Assembly (NCBI RefSeq): GCF_000485595.1
Contig: NW_014577061.1
Span: 1,136,798 to 1,164,935 of the forward strand
Length of the DNA: 28,138 bases
Reading direction: 5' to 3'
DNA from: Priapulus caudatus
Lineage: Eukaryota; Priapulida; Priapulimorpha; Priapulimorphida; Priapulidae
Below the pieces are notes generated by a model that did no database searches, had not been told where the DNA came from, and saw only the letters and a program-made list of their open reading frames with translations. Numbering within the stretch: the first letter of the stretch is position 1; every line of letters starts with the position of its first letter. Positions 10,211 through 20,869 of this stretch are shown here, piece after piece. A program made the position numbers and the translations under genes.

Positions 10211-11430
10211 ATGTGACGAGGTATGAGGTATGAGAGCCGGCTAAACTGCCTAATAAGTGATGATAAGTTTGGAGGTCTCACCGTCAACTACGTCACTCAG
10301 ACGTCAGAATACCATTATCGCAGCTTCCGCGCGTACGGCTATTAGCTGCCCTTTACACTCACAAACGTAATCAGTGCCAAGTCTCGCCGCATCTAACCAC
10401 TTGGATCGGTTAGATTATTCCCGCAGAGAAAAATAAAGAGCAGGTGATTGGGTTTTTAGCGAACAGACGGCGCTGCATGAAGCGAACGAGGAGATGCCGA
10501 AACTCGGTCGGGGTCGGGTCATCTAACGGTCGTGATTGCGCAACCTCGCGGTGGTTCTCTTGCTGGGGGCAACGAACGGGTGCGATTTGTATACTGCGTG
10601 TGGAACTAATATGTGGTGCAAATATATTACTATTGCAGGAGCCCTTTTTTCTTTTTCCTATTCTGGGAAGGTGAACGCCAGTGACCATGTAATGTATCTA
10701 CATTTCTCTAGGTGGGGGTGGGCAACTCTTCTCATCTAGCTACAGCCCTGCTGCATTGCGGTAATTTCCCACAACGACATCGATGCCTGCGCGAATGTAT
10801 AATTACATCAATAGTATCGGTAATTTTTTTTGTATAGGCCTATTAGGTATATGAATTTTATTCCTACATAACCAGATGGTTTTATGACATCCGAAAGCGA
10901 AACATGTAAAAAGGAAGTAGAGGGAAGAGATTTACTTACTTAAATAAGTGCAATTTAGGCACGAGGCAACGATAGTCTTCCTTAATTATAACAGCTATTC
11001 ATAATTATTTATCGGTTACTAGATCCCACTTTTGCCATCCCGGTTTCTTTATTAGCTAGATATAGCCAGCTTTGGATCTCAACGACAGTTATTAACAAAT
11101 ATGTCAATTCGTCACACATGCACTTAGGTACATACAGCTGCCGTGCACGGAGCAAATATTTGTACGACAACTACAGCGGGGTGTTAGGATAGAGCGCATT
11201 TGCACGCGAAGAAAGAACGGATGCCGCGTGAAACGACAAAATAATATGCTGGGGGAATATGCTGCTGCACGCATCTGCTGGATGGATGCATGCGTGGATG
11301 CGCTAACGAAACAAGGGTATGCCCTACCGTCACTCATTCGCCTCGACCATAGGCCAGGTTAGACCACTCGCCGCATGCTCCCACTGAGAGCGAGTCACGT
11401 CACGTCTAGATTCGATTGCCAAGCATTAAC
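10211..11430. other. Intronic DNA without a recognised gene
   Basis: Open frames here reach only 92 aa, overlap each other on opposite strands and show no domain. The TAGGCCTA palindrome occurs at 10835-10842. No array or clear transposon end was seen. Confidence 0.4.
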
Positions 11431-11431
11431 C

Positions 11432-11570
11432 GGGATCGCCATGCTTCCGAGCTTCGGACGTTCGGAACGAGAACGGTTCGTGCTCGGAGCTTCGCGCTCG
11501 GACGTTCGGAATAGGAACGGTTCGTGATCAGAGCTTCGTGCTCGGAGCGGGTGGGATCGCCATGCTTTCG
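11432..11570. repeat. 44-bp imperfect tandem repeat
   Basis: GGACGTTCGG recurs at 11456 and 11500, and AACGGTTCGTG follows in each unit, giving about two and a half copies. The 15-mer GGGATCGCCATGCTT flanks the array on both sides (from about 11432 and 11553). Frames on the minus strand here are repeat-derived. Confidence 0.8.
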
Positions 11571-11795
11571 TGTCCGCATCGACATACTTGAGCTGTGCAA
11601 GATCCTGACTTGCCACTATAGTAGAACGTCTTAGCGCTTAGGCTGCTTAGGAGTGCTTTGAGAGGTGTTTAATAAAATAAGAGGTGGACTCTGACGAAAT
11701 CGGCATTTTAAAAAGAGTGGGACAGTTTTTTCAAAATGGCTGCCATACAATTTTGAAACACATTTCTTTGGTAATGTTTCCACCTTTGAGTCTAA

Positions 11796-12245
11796 TGCCC
11801 CGTACAGACTGCAAAATTTGATCGTACATCAAACTAGTCTGGGCCAAGCTCGCGCCAGGCGCGCTCTAAATCGCAACGTACAGACACAAAATGTTGAACA
11901 GTGCTAAATTAGCACGGGTTGACTGCACATGCTCGGTTGTTACGACACTCAGCAGACAGCTACTGTACTTTTATGTGACATAAATAAGGCTATGCGCATG
12001 CGTATTGTAAAATTTAGCTCGCACCTGGCTCCAGATTGCGCACACACACAGTTTAGCGCGTGCTAACTTAGTCAGGGCTAACTTAGTACGCTTCTAAGCG
12101 GGCCTGGCCCACCTCCATTTGCGGGGCTAACTTAGTCCGGAATAGCGCGTATTTAGCGCGGGATAGCGTGTACAAACTGCAATTTAGTGCGCGTCAAGCC
12201 CGAACTAGTTTGATGTGGGATCAAGTTTGTAGTCTGTACGGGGTG
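11796..12245. mobile_element. 450-bp MITE with long terminal inverted repeats and TAA target duplication (PIF/Harbinger-like)
   Basis: The left end CCCCGTACAGACT, GCAAA, TTGATC, ACATCAAACTAGT is mirrored by the right end ACTAGTTTGATGT, GATCAA, TTTG, AGTCTGTACGGGG. The inverted repeats match well for about 48 bp and weakly for about 80 bp. The element is flanked by TAA at 11793-11795 and 12246-12248. Three-base TWA duplications are the mark of PIF/Harbinger transposons (established knowledge). The interior has no transposase frame and holds GCTAACTTAGT three times. It is therefore a non-autonomous derivative. Confidence 0.85.
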
Positions 12246-12268
12246 TAAGTAAAATTTGTGGTGATTTT

Positions 12269-12345
12269 ATACCCCGCACAGACTGCAAATTTGATACCAC
12301 ATTATATACACATCATAAATTTGATACGATATTATATACCCAACA
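12269..12345. mobile_element. Orphan end of the same MITE family, with a short tandem duplication
   Basis: Sequence at 12271 (CCCCGCACAGACTGCAAA) repeats the left terminus of the element that ends at 12245. An AAATTTGATAC, ATTATATAC phrase is then duplicated in tandem. No matching opposite end was found downstream, so this is a truncated copy or one broken by the foldback element that follows. Confidence 0.65.
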
Positions 12346-12430
12346 TGGCCGCCGCAAACGTGGGGACCTAGACGAGACAATAACCGGAACCTTCCGAAAC
12401 CAGTATCGAAACGTATAGAGTACCGAAGTG

Positions 12431-12438
12431 TGACGTCA
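12431..12438. promoter_or_regulatory. Perfect CRE palindrome TGACGTCA in the left foldback arm
   Basis: TGACGTCA is the CREB/ATF full site (established). It is matched by the second copy in the right arm. Activity is unproven. Confidence 0.4.
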
Positions 12439-12816
12439 CGGTGGCATGAAAACGAACCCACTGGTTCTAAACAACCCACTGGCTCCATAACATTAACTGC
12501 GTGAAAATGTTGTGCGTACGTAAAACACGAGTGTGTGCGCTGCAGACAGCAGTAAAGCATCGGTAGCAAGTCGATCTTACAATATTTAATTAATTAATTA
12601 TTTTATTTAATTATTATTTTTATTTTGTTATTATTATTATAAATTTGTGTGTGTGTTGCTTTTCACTTCCATCCTTTGGAAATCTATAAAAACTGCAATA
12701 ATGACTCTCAGAATGATGGTTAAAATCGGGTACAAAACACGACACCATTTTCACGCAGTTAATGTTACCAGAGCATATGATTGTTTAGAACCAGTGGGTT
12801 CGTTGTCATGCCACCG

Positions 12817-12824
12817 TGACGTCA
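12817..12824. promoter_or_regulatory. Perfect CRE palindrome TGACGTCA in the right foldback arm
   Basis: Mirror copy of the site at 12431-12438, kept intact although the surrounding arms have diverged by several indels. Confidence 0.4.
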
Positions 12825-12845
12825 TCACTTCGGAGCTCTATAGCC

Positions 12846-13278
12846 CAGTTCTGACGAATTAATCACGTGAGGCCTCTGGAACGCCACTGCCGCTGCCGGC
12901 GCTGCAGGTGTTTGCATGCAGGACAGGAGTTTACGAGCGCAAATGTCAACCCGCTGATGGGCGTACTGTTATTGTCGCATGCTCGGATGCTCCTATACTC
13001 GGGTCCGCCAGAACGTCGCTGTGCAGTAGCGGGCAGACGGCAGCGGAGCGGCTACTACGTGGTGTATTTATATTTCATTATGAAGGCACACAATGCGAAA
13101 CATGCTGAAACGGCGATGAATGGTCGCACTTAAGCGAGCTGTGCATGCGGCGGGGGTGGCTATTACGTGCTGCGTGAAGCCCACTGTGTAAACCCGTGTC
13201 AAAACATGACAGTGCAAAACCGTGTCAATGTCGGTGCTCGGCAAACCGCAGGCGACAGTGTAACGGGAATCGGTAACC
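12846..13278. other. Intronic DNA without a recognised gene
   Basis: Two overlapping plus-strand frames (66-88 aa) lack splice support or a domain. No repeat array was seen. Confidence 0.4.
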
Positions 13279-13280
13279 AA

Positions 13281-13377
13281 TCTCTCTCTCTCTCTCTCTC
13301 TCTTTCCCTCTCGCTTTTCTCTTCGTCTCTGATTCTCTTTCTTTCTTTCTTTCTTTCTCTCTGATATATATATATAA
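13281..13377. repeat. (TC)n, (TTTC)n and (TA)n compound microsatellite
   Basis: TC repeats at 13281-13303, TTTC repeats at about 13337-13360, then a short TA run. Confidence 0.92.
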
Positions 13378-14312
13378 GAACGATTGGGTTAACCGATGTG
13401 TATTTAGTCACAAGAACTAAATATATACATAAGCTACATAAGCTAATCTTGCTTTATATATCTATACTAATGGCGGGAAAGCCGGCAGAAGCAGAGAAGC
13501 AGGCTAAAAAAGACTGTCACAGCAAGCCAGAGCCGCCCCGTGGTAATTCCGTTTAGCGCCACACTAGCTGCCAATGGCATGTATATAGCTCGCTACACAA
13601 ACATCTAGAAACTGACACACTGAGAAACGACGAGCGCCCCTCGCCGCACGTACGCATGCACCTGCCTCGCGCGCGGCCTCCTATTTCCGTTTGTTTGTCG
13701 ATTTACGCTGTCGCCCACGTACAGCTGCCGAGGCCATGCGGCGTCGCCGCGTGCGCGCGAATTTCAGATATACGTAGTCCGTCCCTTTATTGACCAGTAA
13801 CGCAGCTGCTGTTCTGCGAAAATATTCTCGATCGTTACTTTCGATGGTTTGCCTCGAAATTTGAGGCAGCGTGCAGGAGAGTGCCTATACGCACGCGCGA
13901 GCGATCGTGCACGCGTCTGACGTACACGTGTTCGCGTAAGGAACACGCAGTTCAGTAGGCGACCACTAAATTCCGCCATTTGTTTGAAAAGGTGGCGATT
14001 TAGTAGGCGACCAAAGGGTGGCGATTGCGATGATGATGATGGTAAGATCCGTCTATATATTTCCAGGTGATAGAGCAAGAGTTATTACGACCCCCCATAA
14101 CAGCCGTGTTATCGGGCATTACGCGTGTCTTCGTGCTTACGCTGGAAGACGGGAGTGTATAATTTATTGCAGTTTTTTGCGTTCTCTTCCGGCAGTTTCG
14201 CCTTGAACGATCCTTCACGTGAAAACGAATTTCCGTTTTGCGCTATCACTGCTCTTGCGCGCCGTTTATTGTGCAGACAATCACCGCGACCCGACTGTGC
14301 GTTTTCTTTGTG

Positions 14313-14315
<3 letters not shown>
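13378..14315. other. Intronic DNA without a recognised gene
   Basis: The phrase AGTAGGCGACCA occurs twice (about 13954 and 14001) around a short imperfect inverted repeat (CTAAATTCCGCCA against TGGCGATTTAG). It may be a small repeat relic; otherwise nothing was recognised. Confidence 0.4.

Positions 14316-14369
<54 letters not shown>
14316..14369. repeat. (TG)n microsatellite
   Basis: Uninterrupted GT dinucleotides, about 27 units, directly followed by a 31-bp minisatellite. Confidence 0.95.
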
Positions 14370-14370
<1 letters not shown>

Positions 14371-14371
<1 letters not shown>

Positions 14372-14463
14372 CTCGCGTGTACTGGTGATCGGTAACCACA
14401 CGCTCGCGTGTACTGGTGATCGGTAACCACACGCTCGCGTGTACCAGGGTTCGGTAAACTACA
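14371..14463. repeat. 31-bp minisatellite, three copies
   Basis: Units 14371-14401 and 14402-14432 are identical (GCTCGCGTGTACTGG, TGATCGGTAACCACAC). The third is diverged, and a degenerate fourth may begin at 14464. Confidence 0.9.
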
Positions 14464-14479
14464 CGCACCCGTGCACCGA

Positions 14480-15538
14480 TAAATCTTGCGACGAGATATA
14501 CTAGTACTCTGCATTCCGCTCCGAGTTATAGGCCCACGAACTGCGAATTACTGTGTATTGCAGCGTCCAGTAATGCCGAAAATCTTTTTAATTAACCATT
14601 CCTCTTTTCTTTGCAAACGATTGGCGACGCAAACGCTAGGAACTACGCGTTTGATAAGACTTGCTAGAAATTCCATATAAGCCATTCCACATAAACGCCA
14701 ATTGGGTGATCGCTGGACATATGCGTTTTCACCGCATTCTATGATTGCAACTGCTATACTGCATGTTGACCTGCTGATGATAAAATGCGCGTGTGAGGTC
14801 GTGCAACAGGAGGTGCGGTAGCAACAAATTTAAGCAGTACGAACGGTGATAGAAATATATACGACAACGACGTGCAGCGGTATTTCTGGTTGCCTAGGGG
14901 TGCAAAATAGCAGAATCGCAGAATCTGCAGATATTCGTACCTGGGATGCCAGGGCAACCGGGCAACGTTTTCTCAATGTATTCAATTGTTGCATATGGTA
15001 TTGCACCACACAAGCGGTAGCTTGCCCACTGCCTTATCCTATCATAGATCGCTGCTTGCAAGGAAAAATACACTTCACACTAGAATCCTTAGCTCATGTA
15101 GTTTGCATTCAACGAAAGAACCTCTCTTACCGGCCAGAAACATAAAGCCCAAATAAAATAAATAATAATAAAAAACTAAAAAAAACACATGAACAGTATA
15201 AAAAATTAAATAAATAAAAATATAAAAACACATAGTACAGTGTAACTCGACCGTCAGTCGAGTATTAGGCGTCGGTGAGGGGTGTTGCTGCCACGTTGCG
15301 GTAACCTCCCTCCACGCCCGGGGGATAGCATTACCCGTCGGTGAGCAGCCAAGGCACGTCTCTTATATAATGAGACGCCATCTTTTCCCTCGCGAAAACA
15401 ATCTGCACTGAGCTACGCACAAAAACACGTTTAGACGAGAAGCCCTGCGCAAGTACGGTAACTTAGCTACTACTTCAGAATGCCTAGCGAGCAATTGTGC
15501 ACAACTAGCTGTCGTGTGTATGGCGAGCGAGGGTATAC
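14480..15538. other. Intronic DNA next to the small exon; no gene
   Basis: It contains an AT-rich run at about 15148-15240. After it comes a short perfect hairpin, ACTCGAC, CGTCA, GTCGAGT, at about 15245-15263. No RNA family was recognised. Confidence 0.4.
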
Positions 15539-15657
15539 CTGGTTGATGGAAGTCCGGTGCATACTGCTTAGCGTTAGCTCGCGCTCTTTCGGAATCCTCC
15601 TTCGCCCGTTTAGCGTTTGCTTCGGCCTCCTCCACTTTCACTCGCGCTGTCTGCATT
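15539..15657 (-). CDS. Short coding exon encoding a charged coiled-coil-like helix; probable upstream neighbour of the large exon
   Basis: On the minus strand a strong acceptor (TCCTGTTTCAG, AG at 15659-15658) is followed by an open frame and a donor CCAG|GTATAC (intron from 15538). The exon is 119 bp: one base finishing a codon, 39 whole codons, then one base (G). The peptide is rich in Ala, Glu, Lys and Arg (VKVEEAEANAKRAKEDSERA is its core), as in a coiled coil or single alpha helix, and ends in a less helical YAPDFHQP segment. The leftover G plus the leading GT of the exon at 7501-5964 makes GGT (Gly), so the exons join in frame with an intron of about 8.04 kb. Further small exons between them cannot be excluded. 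Neither the preceding exon, which should end with two bases of a codon, nor the first exon of the gene was found. Confidence 0.62.
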
Positions 15658-15973
15658 CTGAAACAGGAGCGTGATGATTATAGCGCAAGCTGCTCTCCCC
15701 CATTGCGCTCGTAATGGAGGCTGCCTGATTACAGGCTGCCGGATAATTCGACTTCATTATCAGCAGAGTAGCGCACGCCTGATGAAGCCAGTCATTAATG
15801 ACGCTGACCCACAGGTACATGTACCATGTCTATATGTGCAGTGGCGTAGACAGGTCCTCAGTTGTGGGGGGGGGGATGATTTCGCTGTTACTTCCATAGC
15901 AGTGTATATGAAGAGTGTGCGCGATAAGCGCACACCGCGAGCGCCTTGGCGCAAAGCCCTTAATGGGTGGGGT

Positions 15974-15998
15974 CCAGGGCCCGCCCTAGGGCCCCTGG
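15974..15998. repeat. GC-rich palindrome inside the transposon
   Basis: CCAGGG and CCCTGG flank the perfect inner palindrome GCCCTAGGGC, giving a stable hairpin just inside the left part of the element. Confidence 0.65.
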
Positions 15999-16380
15999 CA
16001 GGATGCAGGGGCAGAGTCCCCGGAAGCTCTTAGATTTGAGCAATTTAGAACCTTCAAGATGGCCGTTTTTGAAAGAATTGGGAAAAAATGGATATTGTAA
16101 GTGCAATTTTGTGAATTCTAGGGTAATTTTTTTCTTTGGGACCCACAGAGGTTAATAACACTCCCCCTCCACACACAACCAGTTAGGGGACCAGAAGAAA
16201 TTATAGGCGGGGCGAATCATGCGAGCTGAGAGCACGAAGAGCGCGCGGGGGCGAGGGTGTTGGAGAGGGTGTCCCCTCCCACTGTATGGAATTGTTGAAA
16301 AGTTGCAATCTAAAAGCAATCAATTTTAGACATCAGTATCATAGAATATCAGGATTTTTCCTCTTTCAGGCCCTCTTGTT

Positions 16381-17650
16381 TAGGGGGGGGGAGGGGTCCG
16401 GGGATTTTGCTGAAAGTAACACCTCTTCGATGCAATTTCCTGCACTTGAGGCAGCACTATTTAACAATCTCATCACATATAACATCAGTGTTGCAGTTGA
16501 ATATTTTTATTTTTACCCAATCTGGGGACACCAAAGACCTAAAACGTACTTCCACCAAATCTGTGCCTATGCACATGTCCTCACTTGGTACCAGTGCAGG
16601 AACTTACCTAGCTAAAATACCCTTGCCCTGAAAATTCCTGATGGGGGGGGCGACCGGCCCGTCCTACCACCCCCCGTTGACACTGACATACAGCACTGAA
16701 ATTCATCTCCCCTGAAATTTTGATAAAAACGTATTTTTACTGAGACCGTTAAAACTGCAAAAAATATGGAAAACAACAAGCCGTTATGAACCAAAAGCTG
16801 CATATTCACCCCTTATACAAAATCGTGAACCATATACTTCCGGTCGGGTCTCAGCACCCCCATCCCCCCAAAAAATAAGATGAAATAAAACTTCCCCATT
16901 CAATCCCCTGTCAAAATTCAATATCCCAACTCTCAATCGGTCTATCTAATTTGAATAAAGCAAAGATTTAACTTCGTGAGCACGCTGAAAACTTTAACCG
17001 TATATGGGAATGTCGTCCAAAATTAATGTCATTTTGGAACGAGTTTCAGCCATTTTACAGTAGAATGGTATGTCACGTTCCATTTTCTGTATAATACATA
17101 GGAGAGTTATGAATAGCGATGACGGTATTTTGTAGATAAATAATCCAGTATTTACTTGCTCTGTAAAATATTAAATTTTATCGCCCATTTTCTTCTGAAA
17201 ATAGGGGGCCGAATGAAAGCCCACCCCACCTCAATACGTGGTGGGGGGGGGAATATACCCCATCCCCCGCCCTATCTACGCCCCTGGTCAGATGACACTC
17301 AAATTTGACTTTTGATATTGCCCATACAATATTCATAATCATAATCTTTGTTTAGCAGTACTCTACAGGCGCGCCGGAACGATTTTTTTGAAGTGGGGGT
17401 GCTCAATTTGTTACGCTCGACAGTGGCAATGCAGGTTTTCGAGGAGGGTGTAAGAAACAGGCGGCGGGTGCGAGCGTCCTCCCCAGAAAATTTTGCCATT
17501 CCCAATTTTCCTCTGCAAAGTATGGGGGCGCATGATCTGTACACGCCATCCCCCCACGTCAATAAATGGGGGCAATGATTGTACACGCCATCCCCCCACG
17601 TCAATAAATGGGGATGCATCCCCCCATCCCCCCGCCTATCTACGCCCCTG
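16381..17650. repeat. Duplicated block, copy 1
   Basis: About 1.27 kb aligns in the same orientation with 22778-24015, beginning at a G-run followed by AGGGGTCCGGGGATTTTGC and ending CTATCTACGCCCCTG. The copies differ mainly by many 1-3 base indels. Confidence 0.9.
17364..17650. mobile_element. Embedded short element, from a GGCGC(G)CCGGAAC-type end to CTACGCCCCTG
   Basis: Within the duplicated block a unit of about 285 bp starts at CAGGCGCGCCGGAACGA and ends at the shared right terminus; the second copy lies at about 23732-24015. It includes a doubled phrase of about 45 bp with CACGCCATCCCCCCACGTC and CAATAAATGGGG. It is probably a MITE, but its ends match only over CAGG-GCG and the superfamily is uncertain. 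Confidence 0.4.
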
Positions 17651-17652
17651 TA

Positions 17653-17687
17653 TGTGTGTGTGTGTGGGTCGTGATGTGGACGTGTGT

Positions 17688-17718
<31 letters not shown>

Positions 17719-17800
17719 TGCTTGTTGTGTGTGTGTGTGTGCTGTGTTGTGTGTGTGTGTGTTGTGTGTGGCGGTGTGTGCCTGGCCTGTGTGTTGTGTG
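17653..17800. repeat. Imperfect (TG)n array
   Basis: GT repeats with interruptions (GTTGTG, GGTCG) start directly after the transposon end at 17650. Confidence 0.9.
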
Positions 17801-19540
17801 TGCTATGTGTCAGCGGCCGTAAATCGTACCGAGGAGTGGGGGGATGATCGGCCGCGATAGCACAACTAGCTCACGAGGCACAAGCCCACAATAATTTACG
17901 CACACAGCGCGCGATCGCGCTCGCCACGAAAATCTTGAAGCATTATTTTCGAATACTGGACAGCTGCAAACTTGTAGTGTTTTATTATAATGAACTCCGA
18001 AAGAAGACGGCCACACTTTATCAAGTAGCCTAACATTAGATTGAGTATTTTTTTTTTCGCTCAGAAAGATCGCGAACTCTGTATTTTGAGTCCCATCACT
18101 TAGAAAATGATGTATAATGGTACATATGGAGCATAGGAACATCAACCAAAATAATAACAATTATTATGGTGATGACGATGATAATAATGATAACAGTAAT
18201 TGAAATAATTGAGGGTCTGCCCATCAGGGCATGCATGTACAGGATTTGGACCAGGGGGGGGGTGCTACGAACCAAACTTAACGTAACCAAGCGTGAGACA
18301 TTTTTGAAATTAGACCCTCGTCAGCATGCTTCGTTGCCGAGCAGACGGGGGATCCGGACCCCCTGGACCCTCCCCCCTGTACACGCCCCTGCCCATGTCT
18401 CCAAATTATTTTATTAATAGCCGTCACTGCTGCCGAGTCGGTTTACTTGAATGCCGCTCTGCCATTACCGTTAGTTTTGAACTCCCCTACCATCGCTCTG
18501 TTATAATGTATGTTTCTATGCAGCTTTTGTATTGGCTGTCTACGGAAATGGAACAAGCCTAGTACAGACCAGACTCTGTCATGTAAGTGTTGCGTAGCTT
18601 TGTCTGCTAAATCAGATTAAACACGTGGCGGCAGAATGGCGTTCAATTGCCATTGCATCCAATAAAACCCAACTTTTACAGAAAGTCAGAAACGAATATA
18701 CACAGATGTGAGCCTTGGTACTTGTCGTATGATCAGTACGTTGTGTAAAACTCCAGTGTTATCATGGCTTATTGCATGGTCAGCAAGACGACTTTCAAGT
18801 GGTCCCGGCAGTAGAAGAGCACGTGACTGCCAGATGCATATAGTCTCTCAAAAAGCATAAGTGCTATGGGGGAGCAGTGGAATCTCACCAATATATCAAG
18901 CCTCTTTGCAGCAGCTAGAGAATTGTCTGTTTGACGCAGAAGTGAGCATTTTACGGATTATTAACTTGACACAATGATGCTTTTGAGATGCCGGCAGAAT
19001 CATGCAAATGAACTCTTTAAGAAAAATGTTTCCGACTACAAATATGGGCAAAAGTCATCGGTTGCAAACATACAAAAACACGTTGAAATTTGTGAAATCT
19101 GCAATTCTTACCTGTGTATTTTATATGTATTATTATATAGTAACCTAACTGTGTACGCCTCTTGAAAAGTCATGAAAAGTGTTTGAATGAACTGCGGGTT
19201 AGAGTCTAGGGTTGAGATAGCGTTATCAGACATAGAATATGCCCAGTATGCTCAGATTGCAGAAAATGCCTTAAATTTTCAAATTTTCTGGGGCCATTGC
19301 CGAACCCGTCTAGCCACTGCATGCCTACGGCCGGGGCGCTCCCCTGCCTGCGCAGACAAGCGTTAATTTCTGCCCCCCCCCATGTCCATAATTTCATTAC
19401 CGCATTGGGTTCACAGGGTTGGAACCCTGATACTCTAAGATGATCGCTAACATACTGTAACGTGTAGGCTATACAGTTTATACATACATTTAAAAAAACT
19501 CACTTCTCATGCAATTATCTGAAATTGAACAATCACTATC
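17801..19540. other. Gene-free stretch with scattered transposon ends
   Basis: Recognisable pieces are a GATGAT/AATAAT-rich run at about 18145-18200, a C/G-rich fragment at 18250-18392 ending TGTACACGCCCCTG, and ACCCGTCTAGCCACTG ending near 19320, whose complement resembles the CAGTGGCGTAGAC terminus at 15839. No credible exon was recognised. Confidence 0.45.
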
Positions 19541-19542
19541 TC

Positions 19543-19592
19543 TTCTTTTTCTTCTTCTTCTTCTTCTTTCTTTTTTTCTCTCTTTTTTTTAA
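19543..19592. repeat. (TTC)n/T-rich low-complexity tract
   Basis: TTC triplets pass into T and TC runs. Confidence 0.9.
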
Positions 19593-19598
19593 TTCGCA

Positions 19599-19831
<233 letters not shown>

Positions 19832-20091
19832 GGGCGTGTGTGCGTACGTGAATGCGTGGACGTGTGTATTCGTGCGCTCGCGTATCTGTACAGTGTGCCC
19901 TTCGCGCGACGTACACCGAATGACAACGCAAATGGCGCGCAGTGAAGCTCTCATCTATTACTGCATGAGCGTGGCATGTGGCGATCCGCGGTAGTTTGCT
20001 AATGCCGCCGATAGATGTCATCAAAACTGCTTGAAGAATGAAATCGCGAATTCGTTATAGCTTGCGTTGCATCGACATGGCTACGCTCCTC

Positions 20092-20294
20092 AGAGATGGA
20101 GTGATCCGAACCTGGTCAGGGATGGAATGATCCGAATCCGGTCAGAGACGGAATGACCTGAATCCGGTCAGAGACGCAATGACCCGAGTCCGGTCAGAGG
20201 CGGAATGACCTGAACCAGAGGCGAAATGACCCGAATCCGGTCAGAGACGCAATGACTCGAATCCGGTCAGAGACGGAATGACATGAATCCGGTA
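20092..20294. repeat. 26-bp minisatellite, about seven to eight copies
   Basis: The unit is GGTCAGAGACGGAATGACC plus CGAATCC. Copies differ by substitutions (GATCCGAACC, GACCTGAATCC, GACTCGAATCC) and one has a deletion (GAACCAGAGGCG). Confidence 0.92.
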
Positions 20295-20433
20295 CTCCTG
20301 TCTTGCCTGAATGTATCACCTGATCCGCTGCCGATTAGTCAGGTGTGGCGCGAACATCGACAATTAAAGCAGACGAAAGCAGGTGAAAAACTCGCCAGAT
20401 GACTGCAGACTTTATTTGTGCACTGAAATAACC

Positions 20434-20865
20434 TACAGCCTGGCGCACATTGCCGAACATTTTCCCGAACAAATGTTCGCCCGAACAAATGTTTTTGTCT
20501 GTAATTGTGCGGGTAAACAATTGCTGAGCGCACATTGCCGAATATTTTGCAGCGAACAACCTCGTGGCGCCGTCTAGTAGCTGTGTTGTAAAGAGTCACG
20601 TGATCGGCGCATAATTGGGCACAAAAATCATGTGACCACATATCGTGCTGCTATTGGTTACTACTTTACAAATGTTCCTAGAATTGTTCGACATTCAGCG
20701 CACATTGACGAACATTCGACGAACAATGTTCGAGATATCAAACATTTCCGATCTTCAGAAACATTGTTCGGCGACTTTTTTCACCGCACATTGCCGAACA
20801 TTTCATGGAACATTGCTACGATAATGTTTTTGAGCAAAATGTTCGGCAATGTGCGCCGGGCTGTA
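20434..20865. mobile_element. TA-flanked 430-bp MITE with GCGCACATTGCCGAACA termini
   Basis: The left end TACAGCCTGGCGCACATTGC and right end GCAATGTGCGCCGGGCTGTA are inverted copies; the match extends about 31 bp into CGAACATTTT. It is bounded by TA, as for Tc1/mariner-like insertions (established for that superfamily; inference here). Inner variants of GCGCACATTGCCGAA recur at about 20528, 20698 and 20784, so the terminal motif is repeated inside. There is no transposase. TCACGTGA occurs at about 20596. Confidence 0.8.
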
Positions 20866-20869
20866 AGCG

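Larger units (their letters stand above)
12414..12842. mobile_element. Foldback element: 100-bp inverted arms around an AT-rich centre
   Basis: Arms at about 12414-12511 and 12745-12842 are imperfect inverted copies. Shared blocks include TATAGAG at the tips, TGACGTCA, GGTGGCATGA, GAACCCACTGGTTCTAAACA and CATTAACTGCGTGAAAATG. The centre holds an AATTAATTAATTA-type low-complexity run. There is no coding capacity. Tips of TATAGAG/CTCTATA would allow a TA target site, but this is uncertain. Confidence 0.8.
7502..15538 (-). other. Presumed intron between the two minus-strand exons
   Basis: It runs from donor GTATAC at 15538 to an acceptor with pyrimidine-rich tract at 7520-7502. The phase is compatible (1 base + 2 bases). 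It contains the E-box minisatellite, a Harbinger-like MITE, a foldback element and many simple repeats. I saw no convincing further exon, but a small one could be missed by eye. Confidence 0.5.
15839..17650. mobile_element. Composite non-autonomous DNA transposon, hAT-like ends
   Basis: The left end CAGTGGCGTAGACAGG (from 15839) mirrors the right end, whose complement reads CAGGGGCGTAGATAGG (ending 17650): 14 of 16 positions match. The left flank TATATGTG and right flank TATGTGTG agree at 7 of 8 bases, consistent with an 8-bp duplication, though the right flank is a TG repeat. CAG ends and 8-bp duplications are typical of hAT elements (established). A second CTATCTACGCCCCTG sits inside, ending at about 17286, so the block may be nested insertions. 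No transposase frame exists. Confidence 0.5.

Noticed and set aside
15245-15263. Small perfect hairpin considered as an RNA gene element
   Set aside because: A 7-bp stem is common by chance and no RNA family consensus surrounds it.
20092-20294. Regularly spaced repeats considered as a CRISPR array
   Set aside because: The repeats are contiguous 26-bp units with no unique spacers, in a eukaryotic context; an ordinary minisatellite.
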